A DNA stretch of 64,000 nt from DIGJ01 sp036658435. GTDB taxonomy: Bacteria; Bacillota; Clostridia; Lachnospirales; Lachnospiraceae. Within the stretch, counting starts at the first letter, position 1; every line of letters begins with the position of its first letter. Both the position numbers and the translations under genes were made by a program. The notes beneath the pieces are model-generated. The model was given only the letters and a program-made list of their open reading frames with translations. It was not told the origin of the DNA and searched no databases. This document shows, in pieces, positions 34,600 to 44,888 of the stretch. The DNA is taken from contig JAVXEO010000002.1 of the NCBI GenBank assembly GCA_036658435.1, positions 1 through 64,000 of the forward strand, written 5' to 3'.

Positions 34600-37500
34600 T
34601 TATCCAATTTCAATAAATATCTCATGTTTTCCGTTCAGTGCAAGTGCAAAACCATTATTTTCACTATTTTCCAAATCTACTTCCACCATTCCATGGGTCC
34701 CTCTGTGATATGCAGTTATTCGTATTGATTTCACATAATGAACCTGTTTAATGTCTTTTACAATGTTTAAAATCTGAGTCTTATTGGGAAGTGTTCCTAT
34801 TTCCCAGCCTTTTTTGTCAAAGTTTCCATTCATTGGATCCAAAAAATCATACAGTCGATATAAGGCTTCTTTTCTTGCTTCAAATACTTGATTAAATTCT
34901 TCTACCGCTAATGTTACACTTACATTCATTTCTAGGAATTGTGGTTCTGTAACGTAAAAATGTTTTAATGAAGCTACGTTTCCAACAATTTTATGTTGCA
35001 GATAGGTCATCACCTGTTCTCTAACGGTGTCAAAATATTTTCTTCCTTTCATAAAATCCTTTTGCAGTAATACAAGGGTAATGCAACCATATTGTTTTTC
35101 TCCCAATGCATTACAATTGGAAAAACATTTTGCTTTCCAAATATTACGGGTGGCTTCCAGTGCCATTACTTCATAATCCTCTGTTGTCACGGCACGGTAA
35201 CCATGCTTTAATGAAGCACTGGCTCTCTTTAATGCTTCCTCTATCGTCTCCTGATTGCAGCCTCCTGTGGTATACTCTTCATTATTCACGTAATTAATAA
35301 AGCCAATGGATTGATTCATACGGGTTATACTCTTAGGTTCTAAATTTCCGCATCTTCCACCCCCACAGCTATATAGGACTTTTATCGTTTCTGACCTTCC
35401 GGAAGAAGGAATCTGTCCATTTTTACCATCTGAGAACCCTAGAATCCCCATGATTTTATCTATTTTATAATGACGGTCCATAGGCTTTGATACAGAAAAA
35501 TCTTCTACTTCTTGCCAAAGAACCCAGCTGGCATCCAGTTCACCATCTTGATTGTATTCATACTTTACCTTATACTCTTTTTCGATTTTTAATAATTCTC
35601 TTCTGTCAATTTCTTTTTGTTCATTTACCCACACTTCTGCCTTATATACTTGTTTATTAAGTAGCTCAAAAACTGCATTCTTTTGATTCGGTTCCATGAA
35701 AAAATTTTCTTCTGTTTGGGTTTTTGCAGCAATTATTTGTGTGGAATTTATATAAATTCCTTCGACACAAGGTAATTTTACTTTTTGTTTTGTATTACTG
35801 TAATATCCCTCTGCATCTATTATGCGAATCCAGTATAAATTTTCTCCAAACAGTTTCCATTGTTCAAAATCATGATTTCCAATCAATGTAAGTAATCCTG
35901 TTTTTTTAAAACCCTCCGTTTCGTCAATTGCATGCAGGGTCTTCCACTGTTTGTTTCCATAATATTCGAATTGCAGTCTCCCCGTTTCCTCCATTATAAT
36001 ATCCTTCATGGAAAATAAAATTTTAATTGGTCCCTCTACCGGTGCTTCATCAAATCCCAGATATAAGGTTCCTTTTTCCTGCTCTAACTCGGTTATAAAA
36101 GGTATCCATGTTTTTTGATCAAAAACCTGATTTTTTGCATCATACGTTAGTTCTCTGTTGTTCATAGCCACTATATTTTTAGGAATATTTCCATCATTTC
36201 CATATTCATATCGAAACTGCACTTGACTCATAATGGGTGAAAGATAGCTTCCTTTTATTTTAAAGGCATTATTTACACGAATTACCCTTGCTCTGATATA
36301 AAAACTATACAAAGAATTTACTAAAAATGGCTCTATATCCTCTGGACACTGAAATTGAATTCCTATATTTTGTTGTATTCCATGCTTGGCATTAAAAATA
36401 TCGCTATATTGATTATTAACAAAAAGTCTCTTCCAGCCAAAGCCATTATAATATTCCCACAAAATAGAATGAATTGTAATGTCATATTCTTCATCCAGCT
36501 TAAAGGCTTCTTGTTTCATAATTACTTTCCAATCCATTGCCTCTTGTTCTCCACTACTTTCTAGTGGAACTTTGACAAAGTCCAGATCAAAAGTCATTTC
36601 AATCCATGCATTTTTTTTGCTTAATACTTCCTGGGATGCTAAATAAACCTCACTAAATTCTGTAAATCTTTCTCCGAATGGTAAGAATTTTCTTACTTTT
36701 TGTTCCATTTCATCTGCATATACAAATTCCGGAAGAATTTCACGCCCTTCAGAACGAATCCAAATTTCATTTACAAAAAAATTTTCCAGTCCTTCTATAT
36801 TCTTTATTATAAATCGAATCCAAAATGCCTCCTGCTCCTGTTGTACGCCACAAATTGATTTTGGCTGCTGACTTTCTTTCCATAATAGTAGTTTTCCTTC
36901 TGACAAGGTGCGTCTTGCAAAGGGACAAAATCCTTTTTCCGTAAGATAAGAAATTTCCACATTTTCTGTATTTAAAAAAGGCTCTACTCTTTCATTGGAA
37001 GTTTCTGCTACATGGTACGTTTTAAAAGTAACCGTCACACAAGCTGCACCTTCCATAAAGAGAGTGGAATCGTCTCCAATCCAAATCACATGTTCCTGCA
37101 GATTTTTTCCCTTCTCATCAAATAAATGAAACATTTCCTTTTTCTCTAAGAAACGTTCTTCTTCATAGAGCAAATAGAGTTGGTCCCTCTTCCTGTCTGC
37201 AAAAAAGATTTTCTTGAGTTTTGCCGGTGTTACATACAAATCATTGGTAGTTTCAAAGGTCAGCATACTGCCGTCTTCTTCTACTACATTTGCAATTACC
37301 TGAGTTCCTCGTTTTACTTCCGCTCCCTCTATTGCCCCATCTACCAGATTCATAGTAATATATCCAGTTGCCGGAATTGCTGGTAATAATTTTGTTCCCA
37401 GCATATGAAAGAAGGAAAGCATATTTTTTTCCGGAACTCGGTTAAATTGTTTTATTGTATCGGCCATCATTTCTGCATAAATAAGGCCAAGTGCCGTTCC

Positions 37501-37614
37501 AACATCCGGATTTTCTTTATTTAATCGCCATTCCGGTGTATAAGAAGGTGCAATTTCTTTTATATAATGTATAATATCTTCTTCTGTACTTTCATCAATA
37601 TTAGGAATCTTCAT
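34600..37614 (-). CDS. Baseplate J-like wedge protein 1
   Basis: The start is ATG 37614 with GGAGGGG nine bases upstream, giving 1004 residues. The N-terminus (YTPEWRLNKENPDVGTALGLIYAEMMADTI) has the same D-V-G-T-A-L motif class as the following gene. Conserved RGTQVIANVVEEDGS comes next, and the C-terminal J-domain reads GYRAVTTEDYEVMALEATRNIWKAKC. It is the larger wedge protein (Afp11-like) of the baseplate. Roughly 600 residues of central insertions between these blocks make it long. It follows gp25 as in most contractile tails. Confidence 0.85.
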   Translation of the reverse strand: MKIPNIDESTEEDIIHYIKEIAPSYTPEWRLNKENPDVGTALGLIYAEMMADTIKQFNRVPEKNMLSFFHMLGTKLLPAIPATGYITMNLVDGAIEGAEVKRGTQVIANVVEEDGSMLTFETTNDLYVTPAKLKKIFFADRKRDQLYLLYEEERFLEKKEMFHLFDEKGKNLQEHVIWIGDDSTLFMEGAACVTVTFKTYHVAETSNERVEPFLNTENVEISYLTEKGFCPFARRTLSEGKLLLWKESQQPKSICGVQQEQEAFWIRFIIKNIEGLENFFVNEIWIRSEGREILPEFVYADEMEQKVRKFLPFGERFTEFSEVYLASQEVLSKKNAWIEMTFDLDFVKVPLESSGEQEAMDWKVIMKQEAFKLDEEYDITIHSILWEYYNGFGWKRLFVNNQYSDIFNAKHGIQQNIGIQFQCPEDIEPFLVNSLYSFYIRARVIRVNNAFKIKGSYLSPIMSQVQFRYEYGNDGNIPKNIVAMNNRELTYDAKNQVFDQKTWIPFITELEQEKGTLYLGFDEAPVEGPIKILFSMKDIIMEETGRLQFEYYGNKQWKTLHAIDETEGFKKTGLLTLIGNHDFEQWKLFGENLYWIRIIDAEGYYSNTKQKVKLPCVEGIYINSTQIIAAKTQTEENFFMEPNQKNAVFELLNKQVYKAEVWVNEQKEIDRRELLKIEKEYKVKYEYNQDGELDASWVLWQEVEDFSVSKPMDRHYKIDKIMGILGFSDGKNGQIPSSGRSETIKVLYSCGGGRCGNLEPKSITRMNQSIGFINYVNNEEYTTGGCNQETIEEALKRASASLKHGYRAVTTEDYEVMALEATRNIWKAKCFSNCNALGEKQYGCITLVLLQKDFMKGRKYFDTVREQVMTYLQHKIVGNVASLKHFYVTEPQFLEMNVSVTLAVEEFNQVFEARKEALYRLYDFLDPMNGNFDKKGWEIGTLPNKTQILNIVKDIKQVHYVKSIRITAYHRGTHGMVEVDLENSENNGFALALNGKHEIFIEIG

Positions 37615-37669
37615 AGTTTCTCCCCTCCTATTTTCTGTAGTCAGTCTTTTAATAAAATAGATTCCTAAC

Positions 37670-38092
37670 TTATATCGTTCCTTCATTTATATAATATGGA
37701 TAAACCAAATTAAATGGATTATTGGTTGCACGGACAACATAGCTAATTTGAATATTAATTCGTCCTATTTCAGCCTCATCTGCTTCCACTTTCACTTCTG
37801 GATCTATGATTCTAGGCTCCCATAAAAGAAGAGCTTCTAGTATTTCATGTTCCATTTGTGACATGGTTGTGTAATCTAAAACTTCAAATAAATAATTTTG
37901 AATATCACAGCCGAAAGTAGGCTCCATTGCCCGTTCTCCCTTCCTTGTCAAAAGAATCAATCGAATGGCCTCTTCAACATCTTTTTCATAGGAAGAAGTC
38001 TTAATTCGTCCTGTTGTTTCGTCTACTTCAACCGGAAATTTCCATCCGGTGCCTAGAAAGTCTTTTACCATATCGTTGTTGTTCACATTCAC
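37670..38092 (-). CDS. gp25-like baseplate wedge protein
   Basis: This 140-residue protein matches the GPW/gp25 family. DFLGTGWKFPVEVDETTGRIKTSSYEKDVEEAIRLIL is followed by TRKGERAMEPTFGCDIQNYLFE, the EPTFG motif being diagnostic. It links sheath and baseplate and starts sheath assembly. The listed start is GTG 38092. A second GTG at 38086 has better spacing (eight bases) from AGAGG, so either may be used. Confidence 0.92.
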   Translation of the reverse strand: MNVNNNDMVKDFLGTGWKFPVEVDETTGRIKTSSYEKDVEEAIRLILLTRKGERAMEPTFGCDIQNYLFEVLDYTTMSQMEHEILEALLLWEPRIIDPEVKVEADEAEIGRINIQISYVVRATNNPFNLVYPYYINEGTI

Positions 38093-38100
38093 ACCCTCTT

Positions 38101-38877
38101 TTAGTTGATTTTTACCAAACTTCCCTTTGCCTGAAAGATACCGCTTGACTCTGCTTTTAATGTTCCCTGTGCTTTTAGTTTCACTATACTGCCTTCTAGA
38201 GAGGTATTCTGCCCTTTTAATTTTAGAGTTTGTTTTCCTTCTATCTTTACCATATCGGCTGCTATTTTTACTGTTTTTGTTGTATTATCTAAAACAAGCA
38301 TATCTTTTCCCCCAACATTTAGGGATAATTTTTTCTTTGCTTTTATACTAATTTCACCATTTTTACCATCAATTTCAAGAACATTATCAGAGGAAGCATC
38401 CTTAATGGTAATTAATTTTTTTTTATCTTCCAATTCAATGGTCATATTTGCTATGGTATGAATACTGATTTTTTCTTTATCTTTTCTTTCATCAAATAAA
38501 ATTTCGTGACCACCTTTTGTTCGAATCTTCTTGATTTCATTTCCTTTATCTACCGTTTTTTGAGGTAGCTTATCTTTATCGTTCCATAGGCAGCCCATTA
38601 CAATAGGTTCATTGATGTCTCCCATATTAAATCCCACCACAACCTCGGTTCCTACTTCCGGCAAAAAAAAGTTTCCATATCCATTTCCGCTGTAAGAAGA
38701 CATAACTCTTATCCACTCCGTTACTGATTTTCCTTTTTCAGCTAAAAAAAATTCCACTTTCACTTTTCCAGGAAACTTATCATTATAATTTTCTTTTACA
38801 TAACCCGTTGTAATACTGAACATTTTATCATGATACGTTTTATTGGATACCTCTAATAATTCATCAAATAGTGCCAT
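38101..38877 (-). CDS. Central spike protein (gpV/VgrG C-terminal-like)
   Basis: This 258-residue protein is the spike of the baseplate. The OB-fold part reads YVKENYNDKFPGKVKVEFFLAEKG, VMSSYSGNGYGNFFLPEVGTEVVVGFNMGD and EPIVMGCLWN. The rest forms a beta-helix of short strands rich in Ile/Val/Lys. In Afp and PVC this module is fused to the hub in one protein; here hub and spike are separate genes, as in P2 and Mu. A GAGGTG ribosome binding site lies before the ATG. Confidence 0.88.
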   Translation of the reverse strand: MALFDELLEVSNKTYHDKMFSITTGYVKENYNDKFPGKVKVEFFLAEKGKSVTEWIRVMSSYSGNGYGNFFLPEVGTEVVVGFNMGDINEPIVMGCLWNDKDKLPQKTVDKGNEIKKIRTKGGHEILFDERKDKEKISIHTIANMTIELEDKKKLITIKDASSDNVLEIDGKNGEISIKAKKKLSLNVGGKDMLVLDNTTKTVKIAADMVKIEGKQTLKLKGQNTSLEGSIVKLKAQGTLKAESSGIFQAKGSLVKIN

Positions 38878-38900
38878 ATTACACCTCTTTTATTTCTTTA

Positions 38901-39986
38901 TTACTTTTTTTCTTTATATCCTGCAATTTCAAATTGCGTACTAAATCCATCTCCCAAGGAAAAGCTATGTTCTATTTTATTAATAAAATAAGTATCATCC
39001 GCGTCCTTATCAAATTTTGCAATTTTCACATATCGACCCGGTACCAGCTCCGGTAACCCTATGCAAGAACCACTTCCACCTTGTGCTTTTTTTAAACGTT
39101 CATTTTTTAATGCTTTTAATTTTACATTTACATCTTTAGCATTGTTAATGTTGGCAGACACCTCCACTGTTGTGGGTGCTTTGGCTAAAACGGATTTTTG
39201 TCCTCTATAAGCCTTTACCTGTATACTAGCTTCGATATTCTGTTTTTTTCCTTCATCCACTCCAATTAACTTAATTTCTTCTTGTAAATATTTGATTTTA
39301 CGGTTGAAGCTGATAAGTCCATTTCCAATTCCAAGAGTAATTATTGGCGTTGAATTTTTCATTTTTTCTAAGAAATATGCCTTATCCGCTATAACAAAAA
39401 ATTCTCGGTTGGACTTCACGCACACATCTTTTGTAATAAAATCGTAGTCGGAAGTGTTTTGTACAATTCGTGTTAATTTATCCTGAGTTTTGTCAATTAC
39501 CAGACTTGTACAAATCTTTTTGTATTTTTCCATAACCATTGTAAACACATTAAAATAGTTTTGGACTACATAGGGAAAATTTTGTTGTACCGTGTTCATC
39601 ATGAGCCTTCTCACATCAGTTCCCGTAATACTTAGTTCAGGAAATTCCTGTAACATATATTCAACGGTCTCCACATATCCTTTAAACACCATAGTTGTGT
39701 TAGAACCATAGCCTAATTCAACGCTAAACACCGTTCCCAAAACAAATATTTTTTTTATATTACTATCAAAGGAACGTTTCTTAATATCATAAGCATTTAA
39801 TATATTGAATTTAATTACACTTGCCTGGTTTAAAGAAATTGATAGGGACACATTATCAATTACCATATGATTGGCTTGAATGACATCCTTTCCAAGTACT
39901 TTGATTTTGAGAGCCGGAACTAAGAAATTATTATATTTTTTTACCAGATCCATATAGGTATAGCTACCTGTCATTAGATTTGCCAC
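38901..39986 (-). CDS. Baseplate hub protein (phage late-control gene D-like)
   Basis: This 361-residue protein has the gp27-like hub layout: an SLSISLNQASVIKFNILNAYDI strand, an SVELGYGSNTTMVFKGYVETVE barrel, and a late LVPGRYVKIAKFDKDADDTYFINKIEHSFSLGDGFSTQFEIAGY end. These are typical of phage protein D and the hub half of VgrG. It makes the symmetry adaptor between tube and spike. The start is GTG 39986, with AAAGGGG upstream. It follows the LysM gene as expected. Confidence 0.87.
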   Translation of the reverse strand: MANLMTGSYTYMDLVKKYNNFLVPALKIKVLGKDVIQANHMVIDNVSLSISLNQASVIKFNILNAYDIKKRSFDSNIKKIFVLGTVFSVELGYGSNTTMVFKGYVETVEYMLQEFPELSITGTDVRRLMMNTVQQNFPYVVQNYFNVFTMVMEKYKKICTSLVIDKTQDKLTRIVQNTSDYDFITKDVCVKSNREFFVIADKAYFLEKMKNSTPIITLGIGNGLISFNRKIKYLQEEIKLIGVDEGKKQNIEASIQVKAYRGQKSVLAKAPTTVEVSANINNAKDVNVKLKALKNERLKKAQGGSGSCIGLPELVPGRYVKIAKFDKDADDTYFINKIEHSFSLGDGFSTQFEIAGYKEKK

Positions 39987-40040
39987 TTCCCCATTGTCCC
40001 CTTTCTTTTTTAATTTTCATTTGATAATTCCTATATTTGA

Positions 40041-40679
40041 TTATAGTGCCGGTAGTTTTATAACCTGTCCTGGGTAAATATCCAGTGGATTTAAAATATG
40101 GTTTTCAGATGCAATGACTCTCCAAAGTCCGGCATCTCCATATTCCTCCCATGCAAAATTCCATAATTGCTCTCCTTCATGGATTGTACGGAATTTTGTT
40201 CGATCCGGAGATTCAAAAGGAGATTTTCTTTGGCTTTTCTTAATATCAAATACTGACTTTAATGTAATTTCCACTTTTGCCCGTACCGGAACGCCAGATC
40301 CCAGAAACATAGTAAATTGCTGGGCTACATTTGTTACCATACCGCAAAATCTTAGAGGCCCCCATATAAAGGTCACCATAGGCGGACGATGAAGCGATTT
40401 TACGATGTAAGTAAGTGACCCAATTTCTTTGGTCAGTTTAGAAACATCGGTTCCGCCCTCCCCCATTTTTTTTGATGGTGGTATAAATGTATCAAAATAT
40501 AGGGTCATAGCAAGGGTAGAATTCTCTCCCGAAATAAACTGTGCAATCTTTCCATCTAAACCAACACCGCCTTTTTCACTATAATTTGTAGTTTCAGTTA
40601 AATTATATTCACTTGGGTTAAACATAACGGTTATATCTTTTCCTGCTTCTACTTTTAAAATTGCTTTTTTTAATCCCAT
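40041..40679 (-). CDS. Tube-baseplate adaptor with C-terminal LysM (Afp7-like)
   Basis: The protein has 212 residues. The N-terminal domain (ITVMFNPSEYNLTETTNYSEK ... STLAMTLYFDTF) is the conserved eCIS tube-initiator fold. The last ~50 residues form a LysM (GEQLWNFAWEEYGDAGLWRVIASEN, then LDIYPGQVIKLP). In related systems this protein joins the inner tube to the hub; the LysM is thought to be structural rather than for cell-wall binding. It lies between the probable tape measure and the hub. Confidence 0.88.
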   Translation of the reverse strand: MGLKKAILKVEAGKDITVMFNPSEYNLTETTNYSEKGGVGLDGKIAQFISGENSTLAMTLYFDTFIPPSKKMGEGGTDVSKLTKEIGSLTYIVKSLHRPPMVTFIWGPLRFCGMVTNVAQQFTMFLGSGVPVRAKVEITLKSVFDIKKSQRKSPFESPDRTKFRTIHEGEQLWNFAWEEYGDAGLWRVIASENHILNPLDIYPGQVIKLPAL

Positions 40680-40710
40680 ATCTTAAATTATCCACCTTTC
40701 CATGTTAGAT

Positions 40711-43700
40711 TTAGTCCATCCCACGGCTTACTTTTTCCATATCCAGCTGTCTTTCTAATTTTTTTATAATATCCTGTGTCAATTTTTTATTAAGATTTGA
40801 CTGCTGCCTTTTTTTATCCGTCTCTTCTTGCTTTAACTCTGCAATTTGTTTTTTTTGTTCCTGTAAATCCGTTTGAAGCTGGGAAATTATTTTTTTTTGA
40901 GTTCTTATTTCCATCCCTGTTTTTTCTACATGTTCATCCGTATTTTTTATTTCTAACTCTTTTTCTGCTTTATAGGTATCTATTCTTTTTTCCAGGGAAA
41001 CGGTCTTCCTGTCTTGTAAAACTTTAGATATGTTATCCTCTAGAAAGGAATTATTCCTTTCTATTTCTGATTTCTGTAAAAGGAACGTTTTCTGATTTGT
41101 TTTTCTTTTTTCAATTTTGGAAACCACCAGATCCTCTATAAAATTTTTTTCATAAAAATCCACTTCTTTTTGATTCTCATTTTCCCACAAATATTTTATT
41201 TCCTGTACATCTTTTACTTTCAGGGTTGTTTGAATTTTTGTATTATTCTCCTTCTCAATGTAACTTATAAATTCTTTTGGTTTCCATGAGTAGGCATGCT
41301 GTATCAAATATTGTAAGATATGAAAAGTTGCCCTGCTTTTTGAAAATTCTTTTTTATCTTCTTCCTCCCCTATTATGGTAAGAAGAGTTTCGGCTATTTC
41401 CTGTACTTTCTGTACTTTTAATTTTTTTTGAATCTTCTTTATTTTCTGTTGCTCTAACAATTTCACAATACTTTGCATATAAAGGGTATCTTCATTTCTA
41501 TTTATGTCCTCATTTCGTTCTAACGCTTCGTTTTCTTTTGTCAGCTTGTTTGTTCCAATTACCCTATTTTCTCCTGTCAGCTTGTTTATTTTTATTAATT
41601 TCATTGATTCTATGAACTTGTTCTTCTCCATTGAAATTGTATTCTTTCTTTCACTTTTAAAATAATTCATAAATTCATCTTGCTCTACTATCGTAGCCTG
41701 TTGAATTAAGTGTCTTAAAAGCATTCGATTGGTCCAATTTTTAGAAATGGTGGACATCTTATTTCTAGAGTAAGAAAAACAATTCTTTCTTTCTATAAAA
41801 TCTAAAGTTTCCTTAATTACCGCTTCCTCCCCTTCATTTGCTATGGTAAGAAGTGTTTCCGCTATTTCCTGATGTTCTATTAATTTCACAATACTTTTCA
41901 TATAAAGAATATTTTTACGGTTCTTTTCCTTCAAATCGAATTCTGTTACTCTGTTTTCTTCTATATATTTATTTTCCTCTAAGGATGTTATTTTCTTTGT
42001 TTCTTTTTGAAAATAATGAATAAATTCTTCCTGTTCCACCCTCGTAGCGTGTTGAACTACATACTTCAGGATTCTTGATTTTTTCCAATTTTCAGAATAA
42101 AAATTACTTTCTTTCCATTGTTTTCTAGATGACGAAAAGCAGTTCGTTCGTTCTATAAAATCATAAATGGCTTCCATTGTTTTTTCTTCTGCCTTGTTTA
42201 TCTGAATCCCATTGGATTTTATTCTTTTTAGTTCTCCTTCACTGGGTTTCTCTTTCTGACTTAAAAATACATTTTTTATTTTTTCTTCCACTATTGTTTT
42301 TTCAAGCAAATTTCTCCATGAAATAGCCTTCGTTTTATTTGTCTCATTTTCTTTAAAAAAGTCCAAATATTTTTTTTGAAACTGATACGTAGTTAGTATG
42401 GTTTCTTCTATTTCGTTTACACTCCTTATATTAAACAACAAAAAATTTTCTTTTGAAGTATCTTCTTTTATTTCAAACAAATCAAATACATTTGCCATGT
42501 TTTTAAAATCTTTGTGCATGTTAACATTACTTTTTTTAGGATTGTTCTGTACATTCCATGACTTTTTATAAATATAAGCCAGGCTATTCCATTCTGTTTC
42601 ATAGGATTTTATCCAAGAAGCTTTTTTCGTTTTCATTTCTATTTGAATTTCTGAAATAAATTCGTCATACTCCTTTTTCGTTCCATATCGTATTAAGTAA
42701 CATAAATTCTGCCTTGCTTCAAACATTGGTATTTTTTCTTGAATTTTTCTGGTTAAAGAAAATAATTCTTGCTTTTTTATCCATTCTAACGCTGTGAATG
42801 CGGTATTTTCTTCTCCAATGGAAATTAATTGCTCCCACATTTCCCCCTTTTCTAATAACAAAGGATTTTCCCCTGGGATAGCATTCGGTTTTATGGTATT
42901 GAAAAATCGATTTACATTTTGGTAGAAATAATTCGCCTCTTCAAATATTTCTTTTGTTTTAGTAAGTTCTTCTCGTTCTATTGCATTTTTTTCCTTGCTT
43001 TTATTAATATTTTTGTATTCTATATAAAAGTTACTCACCTTATCAAATAACTCTTTTGCTCTTTCTTCATAATGCAGTCCTAGCTGCATAGGTATGCTCT
43101 TTTCTATATTGCTGTCTGTTTTTGTTTGTTTTATTGTATTGCTTTCTTTTTCTGTTAATAGCAAATCAATAAATTTTTTATACTCCTCATTTTCACTATG
43201 CTTTATATAAAAAGTTAAAATAGAGTCTAAATTTTCTTTTATCTCTTGATTTTCCAATAATTCTCTTTGCGCTGAAAAGAGCTGCTTTTGATTTATCCAT
43301 GTAATCGTTTCTTCTAAAGTTTCTCTGCTTTCTTCTTGTATTAATTCAATGAAAAAATCTGAATCCTTTAAAAGTTCCCATGCATCTGTTTTTGTGGCAG
43401 AAACTTTGTTTTTTTCTATCGTACTATTAAACAACACTTCTTTGTTTTCATTTTCTATTTCTGTTTTTTTAAAAATACTTTGATATAAAATACGTTGTTC
43501 TATATTTTGTTCTTCTTCTATTTTTTTTGTTAAGGTTTGTTCGATCTCTGAAAAAAATTTCTGCATCTGTTTTTTTTGTATGCTTCCTAATTTCAGTGCG
43601 GAAACTATTTGCCTCGCTTCTTCGGATTGAAACAAATTATTTTTCGTCTTTTCTATTAGAAGTTCTCGTTCCTGTTTTGTCAGCTGGCTCTGGTCAATTA

Positions 43701-44388
43701 ATTGAATGATCCTGCTTCTGCTAGTTTTGTCCTTTACACAGTAAAGCATGATTTCCTCTATTTTATTTTGCTTTTCTTTCGTTATGTACCATCGTTTTTG
43801 CTGCAGTTGGCGTAATATATATTGATGACTGCTTTCTAACTGTACCGTTCTCCCAAGCGTTCTATTGCCTATGCCACCTGTTTTTTCGATTCCACGAAAA
43901 ATATATTTTTGCATATTTTCACTTTTACCAAGTATATTTTGATGATTTTCCTTTGCAAATAATGGTCTTATTTTTAGCAATGGTTCCATTTCCTTTTTGA
44001 ATTGTTTATATTCTTCCAAGGTATGGATTTTCTGACTTTTTTCGTAAAATTGGTTTAATAGGGAATACTTTTCATTCTTATTTTTTTTTAAAGCATCCAA
44101 ATGATATACCACCATTGATTCTAAGCTCTTTTGCTGCATCACACTGTTGGACTGTATTGAAGTTTTTTGTATCCTATGGTATGCATTCATTTGAAGAATT
44201 TTTAATGTAAGATAAAAATGACTTTCATAAAGAGAAGATTCTTCTTGTTGATTATCCAAATAAATCAAAGAAATACCTGAAAAAAAAGCACTATCTTCTT
44301 TGATATATTTGTCAAAAATAAATTTTGCAAATTGAAGATTCGTTCCGGCTATTCTGTTTGTATTTACTTGCAGAAAATTTTTTTTCAT
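40711..44388 (-). CDS. Large helical repeat protein, probable tape measure
   Basis: The start is ATG 44388, nine bases after GGGG, giving 1225 residues, very rich in Lys, Glu, Asn and Gln. No enzyme motif or membrane helix is seen. Internal repeats of ~70-100 residues share a pattern like ETLDFIERKNCFSxSR followed by LIQHATxVEQxEFIxYF; at least four copies lie between about residues 340 and 1080. The C-terminus is a long heptad-rich coiled coil (KKIISQLQTDLQEQKKQIA). Synteny identifies it: it sits between tube 2 and the LysM protein, where Mu- and P2-type tails encode their tape measure. The function remains an inference. Confidence 0.55.
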   Translation of the reverse strand: MKKNFLQVNTNRIAGTNLQFAKFIFDKYIKEDSAFFSGISLIYLDNQQEESSLYESHFYLTLKILQMNAYHRIQKTSIQSNSVMQQKSLESMVVYHLDALKKNKNEKYSLLNQFYEKSQKIHTLEEYKQFKKEMEPLLKIRPLFAKENHQNILGKSENMQKYIFRGIEKTGGIGNRTLGRTVQLESSHQYILRQLQQKRWYITKEKQNKIEEIMLYCVKDKTSRSRIIQLIDQSQLTKQERELLIEKTKNNLFQSEEARQIVSALKLGSIQKKQMQKFFSEIEQTLTKKIEEEQNIEQRILYQSIFKKTEIENENKEVLFNSTIEKNKVSATKTDAWELLKDSDFFIELIQEESRETLEETITWINQKQLFSAQRELLENQEIKENLDSILTFYIKHSENEEYKKFIDLLLTEKESNTIKQTKTDSNIEKSIPMQLGLHYEERAKELFDKVSNFYIEYKNINKSKEKNAIEREELTKTKEIFEEANYFYQNVNRFFNTIKPNAIPGENPLLLEKGEMWEQLISIGEENTAFTALEWIKKQELFSLTRKIQEKIPMFEARQNLCYLIRYGTKKEYDEFISEIQIEMKTKKASWIKSYETEWNSLAYIYKKSWNVQNNPKKSNVNMHKDFKNMANVFDLFEIKEDTSKENFLLFNIRSVNEIEETILTTYQFQKKYLDFFKENETNKTKAISWRNLLEKTIVEEKIKNVFLSQKEKPSEGELKRIKSNGIQINKAEEKTMEAIYDFIERTNCFSSSRKQWKESNFYSENWKKSRILKYVVQHATRVEQEEFIHYFQKETKKITSLEENKYIEENRVTEFDLKEKNRKNILYMKSIVKLIEHQEIAETLLTIANEGEEAVIKETLDFIERKNCFSYSRNKMSTISKNWTNRMLLRHLIQQATIVEQDEFMNYFKSERKNTISMEKNKFIESMKLIKINKLTGENRVIGTNKLTKENEALERNEDINRNEDTLYMQSIVKLLEQQKIKKIQKKLKVQKVQEIAETLLTIIGEEEDKKEFSKSRATFHILQYLIQHAYSWKPKEFISYIEKENNTKIQTTLKVKDVQEIKYLWENENQKEVDFYEKNFIEDLVVSKIEKRKTNQKTFLLQKSEIERNNSFLEDNISKVLQDRKTVSLEKRIDTYKAEKELEIKNTDEHVEKTGMEIRTQKKIISQLQTDLQEQKKQIAELKQEETDKKRQQSNLNKKLTQDIIKKLERQLDMEKVSRGMD

Positions 44389-44414
44389 AATTCGCATCCC
44401 CTTAACGACCTGTC

Positions 44415-44849
44415 TTATTGTCTTCTTATTCCATTGTGAGAGATTTCAAATGTCTCCACCAACACTTCTCCATTTAGGGCATCCAGCGCTCCCAGTTCCC
44501 ACCTCGTTACAATTGGTTCATCTACTGTATATATCTGCATTCCAAAAATAGAATTTGTATTCTTTATTATTATAAGCAATCCACCCTCAATTCTCATCCC
44601 CGGTTTCATAACTTTTAATAATTGATCTGTACTCTTAACCCCTTTTGAAAAGCGGAGCGTCTGTTCTTGTTTTCGATTGGTTTGTCTAATGTGAACGTAA
44701 TCATTCACTCCACCTTCTTCAATTCTGTCAAATTCTAATGTTTCTGCTAAGCCCTCCACTTTAGAAAAAGAGAGTCTCGCATGTCCAATAAATACTTGAA
44801 ATTTATAGTTATTCATTAATCTATTCTTTGAATTGAATATTTCCAGCAT
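44415..44849 (-). CDS. Inner tube protein 2
   Basis: This 144-residue protein of the gp19/Afp5-like tube family reads NYKFQVFIGHARLSFSKVEGLAETLEFDRIEEGG, DYVHIRQTNRKQEQTLRFSKG and WELGALDALNGEVLVETFEISHNG. It is the divergent second tube subunit, usually placed at the baseplate end of the tube. It is clearly related to tube 1 in the VETFEISHNG/VESLEIAHEG ending. Confidence 0.85.
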   Translation of the reverse strand: MLEIFNSKNRLMNNYKFQVFIGHARLSFSKVEGLAETLEFDRIEEGGVNDYVHIRQTNRKQEQTLRFSKGVKSTDQLLKVMKPGMRIEGGLLIIIKNTNSIFGMQIYTVDEPIVTRWELGALDALNGEVLVETFEISHNGIRRQ

Positions 44850-44888
44850 CTAATTTTCACTCCTTCATTCTATATGTCAAACCTTTTA

